A stretch of 64,000 nt of DNA from Arthrobacter sp. FW305-BF8 (GTDB lineage: Bacteria; Actinomycetota; Actinomycetes; Actinomycetales; Micrococcaceae). The notes beneath the pieces were generated by a model. That model searched no databases. It saw only the letters and a list, made by a program, of their open reading frames with translations, and was not told the origin of the DNA. Where the stretch lies: positions 3,844,001 to 3,908,000 of the forward strand of contig NZ_CP084561.1 in the NCBI RefSeq assembly GCF_021789315.1, written 5' to 3'. Shown in pieces: positions 7,477 to 17,014 of this stretch; the stretch's first letter is position 1, and every line of letters starts with the position of its first letter. A program made the translations under genes and the position numbers.

Positions 7477-9537
7477 TTACCAGCCTGTCCCGGCCTTCAG
7501 CTTCTTTTCCAGCTCATCGGCCATGCTTGCGGCGTACGACGCGCTGAGGTGGTTGTTGTCCAGGTAAACGAACATATTGCCGATCTTGCCCGGGCACGCG
7601 GTTGGAGTGCAGATGCTGTCAGACATATCCAGCAGCGTGAGCCCTGGAATCCGCCCCACCAGGTGGCTGAAGGGCGACTGAGCCGGCATGGCACTTTGCC
7701 TGGGAGGGTTGCAGGCGGGATCCTGGGGGCCCTTCGTCACGACGCAGTTCGACATGCTGTACGAAAACCGCGGGTTGTCGCGAATGCCTATGACGTCGAT
7801 CCCCCGGGCCGTGACTGCCCGCGCCATTTCCTCATAACCGGGATTCAGCTTTTCCTCAGGCGATGAGGGACTGGCTGCCGTGGCTACCGTGAAGATGGCG
7901 TCCGGTTTGCGGTTGTCGAGGTATTGGTCCACTTCCCGGTTGAATGCGGCGCATTCCGGCTTGACGTCAGCCCCGGCAGGAGCATAAACACAGCCACCCC
8001 TGAGCAGTGAATACAGCTGCCAATTGTTCCGCTGGGCGATGGGTTTCAGCGCCCCCATCCACTGTTGGGCATGGGAATTGCCGATGACCAGCACCTTCTT
8101 GGCCGGCCGGTCAATCTCCTTAGATTGGCTGCATTTGTTTTCAAGCGCTCCCGGTCCGGGCGCCATGTCGCCCGTGCAGCGGATACCAAGGTTCGCCCAG
8201 TCCTTGGAAAGTTTCGCCGCGGACGGGAGGATTCCGGCGTCGGGATCCGCCCTGTCAACATAGCCGGGAAGAAGGGCTTTGGACCCCGGGTTGTTCCTCA
8301 GCGCTTCCCTGGCCAGGACCCGATCCTCTTCGTCCAGGACATACCGCCATCCGGCCAGCGGGACAGCCGCCACTGCTGCTATGGCCACGATGGCGATGGC
8401 ACCCCGGCGGCGCCTTTTGTCCGGCCATTTCCATTGGCGCCAGGGCGCCTCCACAAACCGCGTGGTCAGGAAGGCAAGAACCAGGGAAGTAGCAACCACC
8501 ACGCTGCCTGACAGCCAGCCTGCGTGGTCCTTTCCGGACGCGATGAGGTAAATGACAAGAACAGGCCAGTGCCAGAGATACAGAGCGAAGGAATTGTCAC
8601 CCAGCCGCATGAGGAGCCGCGAGCTGAGGATGCGATCCACCCCGAAGCGGCTTCCGCTTTGGCCCGCCACGATGACGGCCGCGGCGGCCAGTGTGGGCCA
8701 CAGCGCGATGAATCCGGGAAAGGCAGTCTGGACCTGAAGGATCAGACCGCAGGCGAGCATCGCCAGCACACCTACCCAGCCGAGCACCACGCGAACCGGC
8801 CGGGACAAGAAGTCCAGGCCGGGCAGAACCAACGCCACCAGTGAACCGAGCGCGAACTCCCAGAGCCGGGCCCCCGTGTCAAAGTAGGCCTGCGCCTGAT
8901 CGGAGTAGGTGTAGAAGACGGAGTAGGTCAAGGAGGCAACAAAGATGCCGCTGAACAGGTAGGTGAGGAGAACCCGGTACCGCAGCCCGAAACCCTTTGC
9001 CGCAAGCGCCGCAGCGGCAAAGATCAGGGGCCACAGAACGAAGATCTGCCCCTGGATGGAGAGCGACCAGAAGTGCTGGAAAGGGCTGGCCAGGCTGTGG
9101 TCCTCAGCGTAGTAGTCCACCGCCTCGGCCTTCAGCAGCCAGTTCTGGAAGTACAGCAGCGACGCCCACCCCTGCTCCAGGATGCCAAGCCAGCGGGTCT
9201 TTGGCACGAAGATGAGCGTGGCCAGCAGGGTTGCCGCAATGACCACCGCAGAAGCCGGCAGCAGGCGCCTGAAGAGATGCAGCCAGTGGCGGATGAGGTC
9301 CATCGACCGTTCCCGGTAGAACTTGTTCGTGAACTGCAGTGTCATCAGGAACGCCGACACCATCAGGAACACGTCCACACCGCCCGAAACGCGGCCCAGC
9401 CACACGTGGTAGGCCACCACCATAAGAACCGCCAGCGCACGGAGGCCCTGGATCTCGGGCCTGAACGACGTTTTTGCCGGTAACCGGGCAGCCTTGGCGG
9501 CACGGCGGGGTGATGCGGAGATTGTTTCGACTGACAC
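7477..9537 (-). CDS. Acyltransferase 3 family protein with C-terminal SGNH domain (O-acetyltransferase)
   Basis: A 686-aa integral membrane O-acyltransferase of the OafA/OafB type. The N-terminal 400 residues are the acyltransferase-3 domain with about ten to eleven helices, starting with FRPEIQGLRALAVLMVVAYH, the conserved R-x10-H region. The C-terminal 280 residues form an SGNH hydrolase-like domain with GNSHAQQW near residue 486 as block I and DNNHLSASYA near residue 663 carrying the catalytic Asp-x2-His. It should acetylate an envelope glycan. The GTG start has GAGAGG ahead of it. Confidence 0.93.
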   Translation of the reverse strand: MSVETISASPRRAAKAARLPAKTSFRPEIQGLRALAVLMVVAYHVWLGRVSGGVDVFLMVSAFLMTLQFTNKFYRERSMDLIRHWLHLFRRLLPASAVVIAATLLATLIFVPKTRWLGILEQGWASLLYFQNWLLKAEAVDYYAEDHSLASPFQHFWSLSIQGQIFVLWPLIFAAAALAAKGFGLRYRVLLTYLFSGIFVASLTYSVFYTYSDQAQAYFDTGARLWEFALGSLVALVLPGLDFLSRPVRVVLGWVGVLAMLACGLILQVQTAFPGFIALWPTLAAAAVIVAGQSGSRFGVDRILSSRLLMRLGDNSFALYLWHWPVLVIYLIASGKDHAGWLSGSVVVATSLVLAFLTTRFVEAPWRQWKWPDKRRRRGAIAIVAIAAVAAVPLAGWRYVLDEEDRVLAREALRNNPGSKALLPGYVDRADPDAGILPSAAKLSKDWANLGIRCTGDMAPGPGALENKCSQSKEIDRPAKKVLVIGNSHAQQWMGALKPIAQRNNWQLYSLLRGGCVYAPAGADVKPECAAFNREVDQYLDNRKPDAIFTVATAASPSSPEEKLNPGYEEMARAVTARGIDVIGIRDNPRFSYSMSNCVVTKGPQDPACNPPRQSAMPAQSPFSHLVGRIPGLTLLDMSDSICTPTACPGKIGNMFVYLDNNHLSASYAASMADELEKKLKAGTGW

Positions 9538-9634
9538 TAGTTACCTCTCGGGGGCGCGCGCCCCTGGATCGGGCAAACCCTCCTATGATACTTCCAATCC
9601 GCCGGGCCCGAGGAAGAAGCCAGGAGTGCTACAC

Positions 9635-9673
9635 GCCAGAAGGGACCACCCGGGAGGGTGGCCCCTTCTTGGC
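9635..9673 (-). terminator. Terminator of the LPETG-protein gene
   Basis: A near-perfect hairpin with arms CAGAAGGG-ACCACCC and GGGTGG-CCCCTTCT lies just beyond the stop of the minus-strand DUF5979 gene and before the acyltransferase promoter region. Confidence 0.7.
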
Positions 9674-9680
9674 AGAGAGG

Positions 9681-11696
9681 TTATGCTCGCCGGCGTTCCC
9701 GACGCCGCGGGCGCGCTGCCCCGACCAGCACAGTGCCCGCCAGCAGCAGGGCCGCGGACGGCCAGATGAGGTTGGTGGACTGCGCGCCGGTCTCCGGCAG
9801 CTCGTTGATCTCGGCTACCGGCTGTTCGGGCACCTCGACGACGGCTTCAGGTGTTTCCGGCTGTTCCGGGATGTCGACGACGGGCAGTTCCGGACCGGCT
9901 CCGCCGGAACCTTCGTCGCTATGCTTCTTCTGGTTCAAGAAGGTGCAAGTGACCAGATCGCCCGGACCCAGGTCCAGAGTGGCAGCGCCCCCGCTGATGT
10001 CGGCGCCTTTGAAGTCCTCGCCGCCCTGGGTGCAGGTGAGGTCATCGAGGTTCCATCCGGAGCGCTCCGGCTCCGAGATCCGCCATTTCCGGTGGGGTGA
10101 CAGTCCGTCGAAAACCTCCGGTTCCTGCCTGTCGGTGAGCGTGAATTCCTGGACCACGCGGCCGTCACGGGACCACAGGAAGTCGAACTTTGTGGGGTCC
10201 TTTGCCGGATCAGTGACCTTGTCGATGATGACCGTGGCGGTCTGGGTATTTTCAAACGTGCAAGTTACGGTTTCTCCGCGGTCCAGGTCGATGACAACCC
10301 CGTGCTCCGACGTCCCCTTCCAGGCCTTGCCCTTCTCGGAGCTGGTGCAGGAGGGAGTGCCGGCAACGTAGTCCGGGTAGGAGTCCTTCTCGGCCACGGT
10401 GTACTTTCCCGGTTCGACGTCATTGAAGATTTTCCGGCCCTTGCCGTGGTGAGTCTCAATCTCGAAGTCCCTGCCCTTTTCCGAAGAGCCGCTGCCCTGC
10501 CGGCCGCTGCTCCTTGTACGGGTGAAGTGGAATACGTGGTCGTCCCCGTGCACGTTCTTGACGATCACGATCCGTCCGTTCCGTTCCTTCTTCACGGTGT
10601 TGGTCACAGCGCACTTGATGTCATCGCCGGCGTCCGGCATGAAGCGGGCACCGGACCTGCCGTCGGATGCCATTTCATAGCCGTGACTGCCGTGCCCGCT
10701 GCCCCGAACCCGGCACTGAACCTTTCCGGCCGTCCAGCCGTCCGGCGTCTTCTCAGTGATGGTGTAGCGCTGCCCGGGGACCAGCCCGTCCCAGTGGATT
10801 CGATGATCGCTGTTGGTGGCGTACTTGGTTGCCTTCTCGCCGCGGGGTGACGGTTCGATGGTGAAGGGGAACGACCATTTTTGGTCCGCCCCGGCTCCGG
10901 CAACCTTCTTGGTGAGCGTCACTTCTGCGGACCGGGCGGTGTTGGTTACCGTGCAGTAGATTTTCTCACTGTGCTTGGGAAAGGTGAGCCGGATACCGGA
11001 CCTGTGCCTGTCCGTGTCAGCACCCCCGCACTCCAGATCTCCCCTGGACCAGCCGCCCTGTTTCCGGTCTTCCTTCAGCGTGTACGTGCTTCCGGTGTCC
11101 AGCCCGTCAAAGGTCACGGTATTCTTCCCCGGCCCGGTGCCCGACGCCGTCTTGGACATGCGCAGCCCCCCATGGTCCGGGGTCAGGGCGAAGTCGAAGG
11201 ACCATTTGTAGTGCGCTGCGACACCCTTAACCGTTTTGGTGATGACGATTGTCCCCGTCTCCGCCGAGCGCCCATCCCCATGTGTTTTGCCCTCCGAGGC
11301 ACTGCCGGTCCCGCCTGCGGCACCGGCATCCACATCGGCAGCATCTGCAGCGGCGCCCGGCGCTGCAGCGTCGCCCGGCGCTGCAGCGTCCGTTCCCGGG
11401 AAGTCGTCCACGACTAAGGGGCCGCCGTCTTCCGGCGACTCGGGGGAGGCGGCCGCCTGATCGCCTGCCGGAGCCGCTGCCGGGGCGGGCGGGGCCGCCG
11501 GCTCAGATTCCGTCACGTCTGGAACTTCCGTCGCCGTCGGCACCGTGGCGGCAACAGCCGGTGTAGCGGGGCCCGGCTCCCGCGCGAAGGCCGGCGAGAA
11601 GACGGCGCATGATCCACCCAGGGACAAGGCGAAGGCGGTGAGCAGAACTATGGTGTGATGCCGGACGGTTCTTCGTGGGTGTGCTGGCTGGTTCAT
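9681..11696 (-). CDS. LPETG-anchored surface protein with DUF5979 repeats
   Basis: A 671-aa cell-wall protein. A basic N-terminus and signal peptide (cleavage near SPAFA) are followed by a 100-residue Ala/Pro/Gly/Asp linker. Repeated domains of about 100 aa follow, each starting with (I)VITKTVKG or a variant and ending CTVTNT or CTFENT; these match DUF5979/prealbumin-like stalk modules. The C-terminus is a classic sortase signal: LPETG near residue 636, a hydrophobic helix, then an Arg-rich tail. Class E or D sortase anchoring is inferred; no sortase gene is in the window. GGGAG precedes the ATG. Confidence 0.9.
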   Translation of the reverse strand: MNQPAHPRRTVRHHTIVLLTAFALSLGGSCAVFSPAFAREPGPATPAVAATVPTATEVPDVTESEPAAPPAPAAAPAGDQAAASPESPEDGGPLVVDDFPGTDAAAPGDAAAPGAAADAADVDAGAAGGTGSASEGKTHGDGRSAETGTIVITKTVKGVAAHYKWSFDFALTPDHGGLRMSKTASGTGPGKNTVTFDGLDTGSTYTLKEDRKQGGWSRGDLECGGADTDRHRSGIRLTFPKHSEKIYCTVTNTARSAEVTLTKKVAGAGADQKWSFPFTIEPSPRGEKATKYATNSDHRIHWDGLVPGQRYTITEKTPDGWTAGKVQCRVRGSGHGSHGYEMASDGRSGARFMPDAGDDIKCAVTNTVKKERNGRIVIVKNVHGDDHVFHFTRTRSSGRQGSGSSEKGRDFEIETHHGKGRKIFNDVEPGKYTVAEKDSYPDYVAGTPSCTSSEKGKAWKGTSEHGVVIDLDRGETVTCTFENTQTATVIIDKVTDPAKDPTKFDFLWSRDGRVVQEFTLTDRQEPEVFDGLSPHRKWRISEPERSGWNLDDLTCTQGGEDFKGADISGGAATLDLGPGDLVTCTFLNQKKHSDEGSGGAGPELPVVDIPEQPETPEAVVEVPEQPVAEINELPETGAQSTNLIWPSAALLLAGTVLVGAARPRRRERRRA

Positions 11697-12871
11697 CGCT
11701 TCTCCCCGATTGGCGGTTACCGGAAGCGCCGACGGCCACGCGGGCCCAGCGCTGAACGGGTTGCCGCGGCAGCAACCGGCGCACCTGGCAACCAGACGGA
11801 AGGAAACACCCAGCCGAGAGTCCTTACAGGACTGAGCCTACAAATTGATGGTTTCCCCGGGCAAGCAAAGAGATACTCTTTCTGCGCATTCGGAGACAAT
11901 CGGGTACTCGGACAGCTTTACCAAGTAGGGCCTGGGTGCAAGACAGGTACATCAGGCCTAAAACGCGAGGTCTGCGCAGCCCCGCACCAGCCTGCCACCA
12001 CCCTGCACCGCACCGGAAAATGCACTCCAAGGGGCCGGGTCCCGCCACCCCCAGTTTTGGTGGCCTGGAGCAACTTAAACGGTGTCGTCGCAGTCTTTTT
12101 CCAAGCTGTACTTGAAACGGTGGCTGTATTCCAAAGTCGCAGGCCGCTCGCCGGTTTCGATTTTGGGCTGGACGGACCACGGGACATGACCCCATGATGC
12201 TCCGTCCGTCCGGTGCAGAACGGGGCCGGCGACGAGGTGCCTCCTGAGACCGGGCACCGGCCTAGACGTCGCCGGCCCTCTGCCAGTGGCAGGAGCTCGC
12301 GGCGGTGCCCGAGGACTGGTTCAGTTGCCTGTCCACACCGGGGCCGTGGCCCCCGGCAGGATCCAGACGAGGCACAACGCGAGGATCAGAATCACTGGCA
12401 GTACGCCGCGGACGATCCGTCGCCATCGTTTGCCGCTGGGCTCGAAGGAGACCGGAGCAGAGGGAAGGGGGGATTTTGAAGCCGGCTTTAACATGTGCGT
12501 CCACAATCCAACTCGAGAGTTCCTATTGGGCTGCCCAGCCTCACCCGCGGTGACGGCTCCCCCGGCCGCTAGTTCATGCATCAAGTTTACGAATTCGGCA
12601 GCCTGGGGTGCACGAGTGGTGAGTACCCGAATCCTGTGCCACGTGGCTACTTGGTTTCAGAGATACCACTGCCCGTTTCCGCAGGTCACGCGCCAAAAAG
12701 CAGGTAGTGAGGGAGGCGTCTGAGGGAGGCCTGATTCCGGGCTGCGAATTGCCTGTAAGTTGAGCCGGAGCTCTTGGTGGCGGCCACGCCGGGGCGTATC
12801 TTTCGAAGGAGAGGCGTTCCTCTTGATTGACCACGTGAAGCGGACCGCCTCGTAAGTCGGAAGAGGCCGAA
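11697..12871. other. Long intergenic region without a convincing gene
   Basis: 1,175 bp between the surface-protein start and the TRAP-type lipoprotein. No frame shows family similarity, a good ribosome binding site and biased codons together. The only stretch with protein-like character is a minus-strand frame at 12321-12584. The right end should hold the promoter of the lipoprotein gene. The length is unusual for this genome and suggests decayed genes. Confidence 0.5.
12321..12584 (-). CDS. Doubtful small membrane protein
   Basis: An 87-codon frame whose second half has a basic stretch (SGKRWRR) followed by a good transmembrane helix (VLPVILILALCLVWILPG) and then stops. It may be a short membrane protein or the N-terminus of a decayed gene whose remainder is lost. 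No ribosome binding site is clear and the first 50 residues look non-coding. Confidence 0.25.
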   Translation of the reverse strand: MMHELAAGGAVTAGEAGQPNRNSRVGLWTHMLKPASKSPLPSAPVSFEPSGKRWRRIVRGVLPVILILALCLVWILPGATAPVWTGN

Positions 12872-13957
12872 ATGTCCTATTGGCGTGGTGCTGCGCTCGC
12901 CGCAGCGATAGCCGCCCTTCTTGGGGCTTCCGGATGCCAAGCAGCCAGGCAGGTGCAGGGTGAGCGGCAGGAACAGAACGAGGCGACTGTCCTGACCATG
13001 GCCACCGCGGCAGGACCGGAAAGCCGTGCCGCCCGCCAGATCCAGGAGTTCGCCCTGCAGGTGACCACGCTATCCGCCGGCGCCATCCACATCGAGCCCG
13101 TGGTGCAGGCTGCCGCTGAGGAAGCAAGCGCCTGGAACCAGGCTGTCGCCCAGTCGACCGAGGGCGGCGACTTCGACATTGCCCTGATTCCCACGCCGAC
13201 GTGGGAGTCCGAGGGCGTTACGTCATTCAATGCGCTGTCCGCCCCTTTCCTCATCACATCAGATGAAGTGGTCAGCCAGGTTGTCGCACCGGACACGGCC
13301 GACGGAATGCTGGACGGCCTCAGGCAAATCGGGCTCACGGGGCTCGCGCTCCTTCCTGACGCACAGCGGAGGCTGTTTTCCTTCGCCGGACCGGTTCTCA
13401 CACCGGCCGATCTCGCAGGGAAGGTGGTGCGTGCCCCGAGGTCGGCGACCAGATACGCAGCACTGAGCTCATTGGGAGCCACTCCGCGGGCATTGACAGG
13501 AGATTTGTTTGCCGAAGCACTGGCAGGTGGCGCCGTCCAGGCAGCGGAATCCTCCTTCGCCCGGGCAGCGTCTTTCCCGCCAGGAACCATTACCACCGGC
13601 AACCTGCCCCTGTACCCGAAAATCAATACCCTCGTCATCAATACCGCAACGTTCGGCCGCCTCTCCGCAAACGAGCGGCGCATCGTGCAGGAAGCGGCTT
13701 CGCGGATCCGGGAGGCCGCCACAAAAGCCATGAATACCGCTGACGAAGCCATGGCCTACTGCCAAAAAGGCGGAACGATCGTAAACGCCACGGAACAGCA
13801 GGTGGCGGCATTCCTGGCCGCCGTCGGCCCCGTTTACGCCCGCCTGTCCAATGACGCCCGAGCGATGGCGGTAATCAAGAAAATCCGCACGTTCAGCGGA
13901 GCTTTCGCGCCGAAACCCCTGGCCGCATGTGGCCCCGAACGCGTTGCCAGCCACTAG
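12872..13957 (+). CDS. TRAP-type (DctP family) solute-binding lipoprotein
   Basis: A 361-aa periplasmic-type binding protein tethered as a lipoprotein: the signal peptide ends in the lipobox GASGC (Cys22). The body has DctP-family landmarks: the DFDIALIPTP segment, the LTPADLAGKVVRAP segment (family L-x-D-L-x-G-x-K-x-R) and the late LYPKINTLVINTATF strand. Such proteins deliver organic acids to DctQM membrane subunits, but no dctQ or dctM gene lies nearby. AGAGG precedes the ATG. The stop is 16 bp before the start of the GH18 gene, so the two probably share an mRNA. Confidence 0.85.
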   Translation: MSYWRGAALAAAIAALLGASGCQAARQVQGERQEQNEATVLTMATAAGPESRAARQIQEFALQVTTLSAGAIHIEPVVQAAAEEASAWNQAVAQSTEGGDFDIALIPTPTWESEGVTSFNALSAPFLITSDEVVSQVVAPDTADGMLDGLRQIGLTGLALLPDAQRRLFSFAGPVLTPADLAGKVVRAPRSATRYAALSSLGATPRALTGDLFAEALAGGAVQAAESSFARAASFPPGTITTGNLPLYPKINTLVINTATFGRLSANERRIVQEAASRIREAATKAMNTADEAMAYCQKGGTIVNATEQQVAAFLAAVGPVYARLSNDARAMAVIKKIRTFSGAFAPKPLAACGPERVASH

Positions 13958-13973
13958 GATGAGGCCAAAGTCT

Positions 13974-15098
13974 ATGACGGAGCATGTTTTGCGTCGGGTG
14001 AGCGGACTCAAAGTTCTTGCAGTAGGGGCAACCGCTGCGGCCCTGGTAGTCCTTGCGTTCGTACTGTCCGGAGTCACCGGGAAGCAAGTCACCGGGAGGC
14101 AAGAGGAAGCGAACAAGCCGAGTCCCGGCACCGGCGATGCCAGCGATCACGCGTGGTTCGGACCGTACTTTGATCTCACCCTTGATCCTGCCCACCGGTT
14201 CGCCGAGCGGCCCCTGCATGGCCAGGCCACCACCGTTCTGTCCTTTATCGTGGCCGATCCTGCGAACCCCTGCGAACCATCCTGGGGCGGCCTCTACGAC
14301 CTGGAGCAGGCGAACGGGAAGCTGGACCTGGACGGCCAGATCGAGCGCTACCGAAAGGACGGCAATGACGTCGCGGTCTCATTCGGGGGCCAGCTCGGGA
14401 CTGAGCTGGCCAACGCCTGTACTGACACCGAAGCCCTGACGCGGGCTTACGCAGCTGTCATTACCCGCTATGGGCTGGACGTCGTCGATCTGGACGTCGA
14501 AGGCGGGGCGCTGCCCGACTCCGCGGCTGCTGAAAGGCGCGCCACCGCTCTCGCCCGGCTGCAGGCAGGCCGGGGGCAAGGCACGCCCCTGAAAGTCTGG
14601 CTGACCCTCCCCGTGTCCGCTGACGGGCTCACCGCGGAGGCGGAGGCGACGGTTGCCACCATGCTTCGCGCCGGAGTGGACCTTGCCGGCGTCAATATCA
14701 TGACGATGAATTTCGGGCCGCTTCTAGTTGGACAAAGCATGCTGGACGCGTCCATCAGCGCTGCCAACGCGACTCACCGCCAAATGACCGCATTGTATGA
14801 GCGGGCAGGCCGGCCCATTGCCCCCTCCCTGCTCTGGAAAAAGATCGGACTCACCCCCATGGTGGGTGAGAACGATGTCAGCGGCCAGGTCCTGGGTGTC
14901 GAGGACGCACGGGGACTCAACGGCTTTGCCTTGGAGCGGGGCGTTGGGCGCATGTCCATGTGGTCACTCAGCCGGGACAAGGCCTGCACTTCCTCCGACA
15001 GCAGGGAAGTGCCCTCCGGTCCGTCACCCTTCTGCAGCGGCGTGAAGCAGGAAAACGGGATGTTCGCCAAAGTCCTGGGCAACGGATACGCCGCCTAG
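13974..15098 (+). CDS. Membrane-anchored GH18 (chitinase-like) protein
   Basis: About 374 aa from the ATG at 13974; ATG 13959 is an alternative in the same frame. An N-terminal helix (VLAVGATAAALVVLAFVLSGV) serves as signal or anchor. The GH18 signature D-x2-D-x-D-x-E is intact as DVVDLDVE near residue 165, with the preceding VSFGGQLG strand (SxGG-like) and a late MWSLSRDK strand. It fits short chitinases of the actinobacterial ChiC/ChiD type, which usually carry a binding domain; none is present here. Pairing with a binding lipoprotein may mean the two process and sense an amino-sugar polymer, which is inference. Confidence 0.85.
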   Translation: MTEHVLRRVSGLKVLAVGATAAALVVLAFVLSGVTGKQVTGRQEEANKPSPGTGDASDHAWFGPYFDLTLDPAHRFAERPLHGQATTVLSFIVADPANPCEPSWGGLYDLEQANGKLDLDGQIERYRKDGNDVAVSFGGQLGTELANACTDTEALTRAYAAVITRYGLDVVDLDVEGGALPDSAAAERRATALARLQAGRGQGTPLKVWLTLPVSADGLTAEAEATVATMLRAGVDLAGVNIMTMNFGPLLVGQSMLDASISAANATHRQMTALYERAGRPIAPSLLWKKIGLTPMVGENDVSGQVLGVEDARGLNGFALERGVGRMSMWSLSRDKACTSSDSREVPSGPSPFCSGVKQENGMFAKVLGNGYAA

Positions 15099-15162
15099 GG
15101 TGTGCTGCTAAACCTAGTGATGATGCCTGCACATTCGGGCGCGACGCTCAGTCAGGCGGCGG

Positions 15163-15645
15163 TCAGTCACGCGGCAGCTGAACAGTGACGCAGGTTCCGG
15201 TTTCCGGACTCGACTGCACGTCCATGTGGCCCCCCGCCGCACTGACCACGCGGTGCAGTTTCCGCAGTCCGCCTTCCGCCGGTTCCCCTGAGAGCGTGCC
15301 TCTGCCGTGGAAGCCTATCCCGTCATCCTGTATGCAGATCTGAACGGCGCCGGGGGCTGCCCGCAGACGGATTCTGACTTCGCGGGCCACGGCGTGGGTC
15401 AGGATGTTGCGGAACAACTCGTCCGTGGCCCTGTACAGCAGGATGGCAGTTCGTCTGTCAATCTCGGCGTCGGCAGGCCCCACGTCCAGCGCAACCATGA
15501 GCCCCACCGACCGCATTCGGGCTGCCAGCCGATCGATCACTCCTGCAAGGCCAAGGGCATGGAAGTCGAGTGGATGCGCGTCCGGAAACCCGTTGGAGGC
15601 AACGAGCACTTTCACCGGGTTGGAATCAATCATGGCAACCACCAA
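15163..15645 (-). CDS. Stand-alone histidine-kinase ATPase domain
   Basis: A 160-aa protein consisting only of a HATPase_c domain of the NarX/DesK (HisKA_3) type: N box DELFRNILTHA at about residues 74-84, G1 box DDGIGF near 109, a G2-like EGGLRKL near 127 and the terminal TCVTVQLP strand. There is no sensor domain, no dimerisation helix with phospho-acceptor histidine and no receiver beside it. It may be the C-terminal leftover of a sensor kinase or a trans-acting ATPase. The start is uncertain; ATG 15633 is an alternative. No good ribosome binding site is seen. Confidence 0.75.
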   Translation of the reverse strand: MVVAMIDSNPVKVLVASNGFPDAHPLDFHALGLAGVIDRLAARMRSVGLMVALDVGPADAEIDRRTAILLYRATDELFRNILTHAVAREVRIRLRAAPGAVQICIQDDGIGFHGRGTLSGEPAEGGLRKLHRVVSAAGGHMDVQSSPETGTCVTVQLPRD

Positions 15646-15804
15646 CTAATTGAGACATTCAGAACTCAGGGAATCATCATGACCGGTTTCCCTTGGAATT
15701 TCCGTGGAATTCCGTGAAGGTTCCACGGGACGGTGGGCCGGCCCCACCCGTTTGGGTGGAGCGGGAGCCATTACGCCACGCGCGGCGCCCGCCCGACCTG
15801 CCGG

Positions 15805-16785
15805 CTATTGCCTGACGAGGGTGTCCCCGTACCCGGCGTCGCACATTCCGTCGTGGATTACACCCTCGCCGGGCGCCACCACATAATTGCTCGCCGGGTT
15901 GAAAACGGCCGTATGAACGGCGGTCACGCGACTGGCGCAGCGATCTGCGCCCCCGGCATCCGTGCTCTGGCCGCCGATCCACATGTCGATCCAGATGGTG
16001 GAGTTGGTGCCTTGGGCATTGGTGCCCTGGTGGCAGGGGCCGTTCTCGGGATCGTTTCCGTCACCGCATGTGTCCTCAACAATGAAGTAGCGGCGCACGT
16101 CCGGCAGGTAGATCCGGGTACCGGCAGGGACGTCGAGGACATCCTCGCCGGTGGCCAGTGAGTGCCCTACCGCAATAGTGACCGGGTCAGCATATGTGCC
16201 GGTTCCGCCGGCGGTCCCATGCAGCACCGGATGGCTAATCGTCGCCGATCCTGCCGGAGTGTTGTCGTACCACGTGTAGGCCGTCGTGAAGGCAGTGCTG
16301 ACAATCTTTTCCGAGGACGCCTGCGTAATGGGCGCCGGCGCCGCCTTGGGGACAGCAGGGGCCGGCACGGCGCGCTTCGGGGACCCTGCCGGTGCTGCTG
16401 CGCGGGCCTGTGCCGCTGCACGCTTCGCTGCCTTCCTGGCTGCAGCCACTTTCTGGGCTGCCGCCGTCTCTGCTGCTGCCACCTTGGCTTTGGCGGCCGC
16501 GACTCTCGTCGCTTTGGCGGCTGCCACCGCCTTGGTTTTGGCCGCGGCGACCTTCTTTGCCTTGGCGGCCGCGACCTTCGTCGCTTTGGCGGCCCTGGCC
16601 TTCGCGGCCGCGACTATCTGTGATGTGCCGACTTCCGGCCCGCTGCTGTAGCGGTCCTCGACGCCGGCATTTGCCAGCCGTGCCGGTGCCGGGGATGAGC
16701 TGGGGGCGGGGGTTCCGGCTCCGCACGCCGACGTGGCAAACAGAACCGAGAGCATGGCGGCGGACAGCAGATATTTCCTGCGCAT
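15805..16785 (-). CDS. Lipoprotein with Ala/Lys-rich repeat linker and double-psi beta-barrel-like domain
   Basis: A 326-aa lipoprotein; the ATG at 16785 follows a GAGG site and the lipobox is ATSAC (Cys21). Residues of about 50-140 are a histone-H1-like spacer made of repeats of the form KAxxVAAAKAK. The C-terminal 160 residues contain TAYTWYDNTP, HPVLH, GTRIYLPDVRRYFIVEDTCG and WIDMWIGG, a pattern close to 3D/RlpA-like double-psi beta barrels with conserved Asp and Cys residues. The neighbouring gene at 17015-17605 carries the same domain without the spacer. The basic spacer may span or bind wall polymers. Confidence 0.85.
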   Translation of the reverse strand: MRRKYLLSAAMLSVLFATSACGAGTPAPSSSPAPARLANAGVEDRYSSGPEVGTSQIVAAAKARAAKATKVAAAKAKKVAAAKTKAVAAAKATRVAAAKAKVAAAETAAAQKVAAARKAAKRAAAQARAAAPAGSPKRAVPAPAVPKAAPAPITQASSEKIVSTAFTTAYTWYDNTPAGSATISHPVLHGTAGGTGTYADPVTIAVGHSLATGEDVLDVPAGTRIYLPDVRRYFIVEDTCGDGNDPENGPCHQGTNAQGTNSTIWIDMWIGGQSTDAGGADRCASRVTAVHTAVFNPASNYVVAPGEGVIHDGMCDAGYGDTLVRQ

Positions 16786-17014
16786 GGGAACTAAATCCTC
16801 TTTGGGGGATGCGAAACGGGCAGGCCGATGCGAAACAAGTCCTGCCCGAAAGGTGGGTCCGGTATGAGGCGAAGCCAAGCGAGGAACCTCGCGGCCTACC
16901 ACACGAAGTGGCATTCGGGATGTTCCGAAGGTCGTGTGCGCCAACCGGTGACCCAAACGTTACATCACGGCGCAAAAAGCGGCCAAATCCCGGCGCGTCG
17001 TGACGGGACCCGGC

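Noticed and set aside
11824..12195. Minus-strand frame of 123 codons in the long intergenic region
   Set aside because: Composition is rich in Cys/Arg/Leu without motif, start context or codon bias.
16162..16623. Cys/Gly/Arg-rich plus-strand frame opposite the Ala/Lys repeat
   Set aside because: It is the complement of the repeated Ala/Lys codons and mirrors their periodicity; not a metallothionein.
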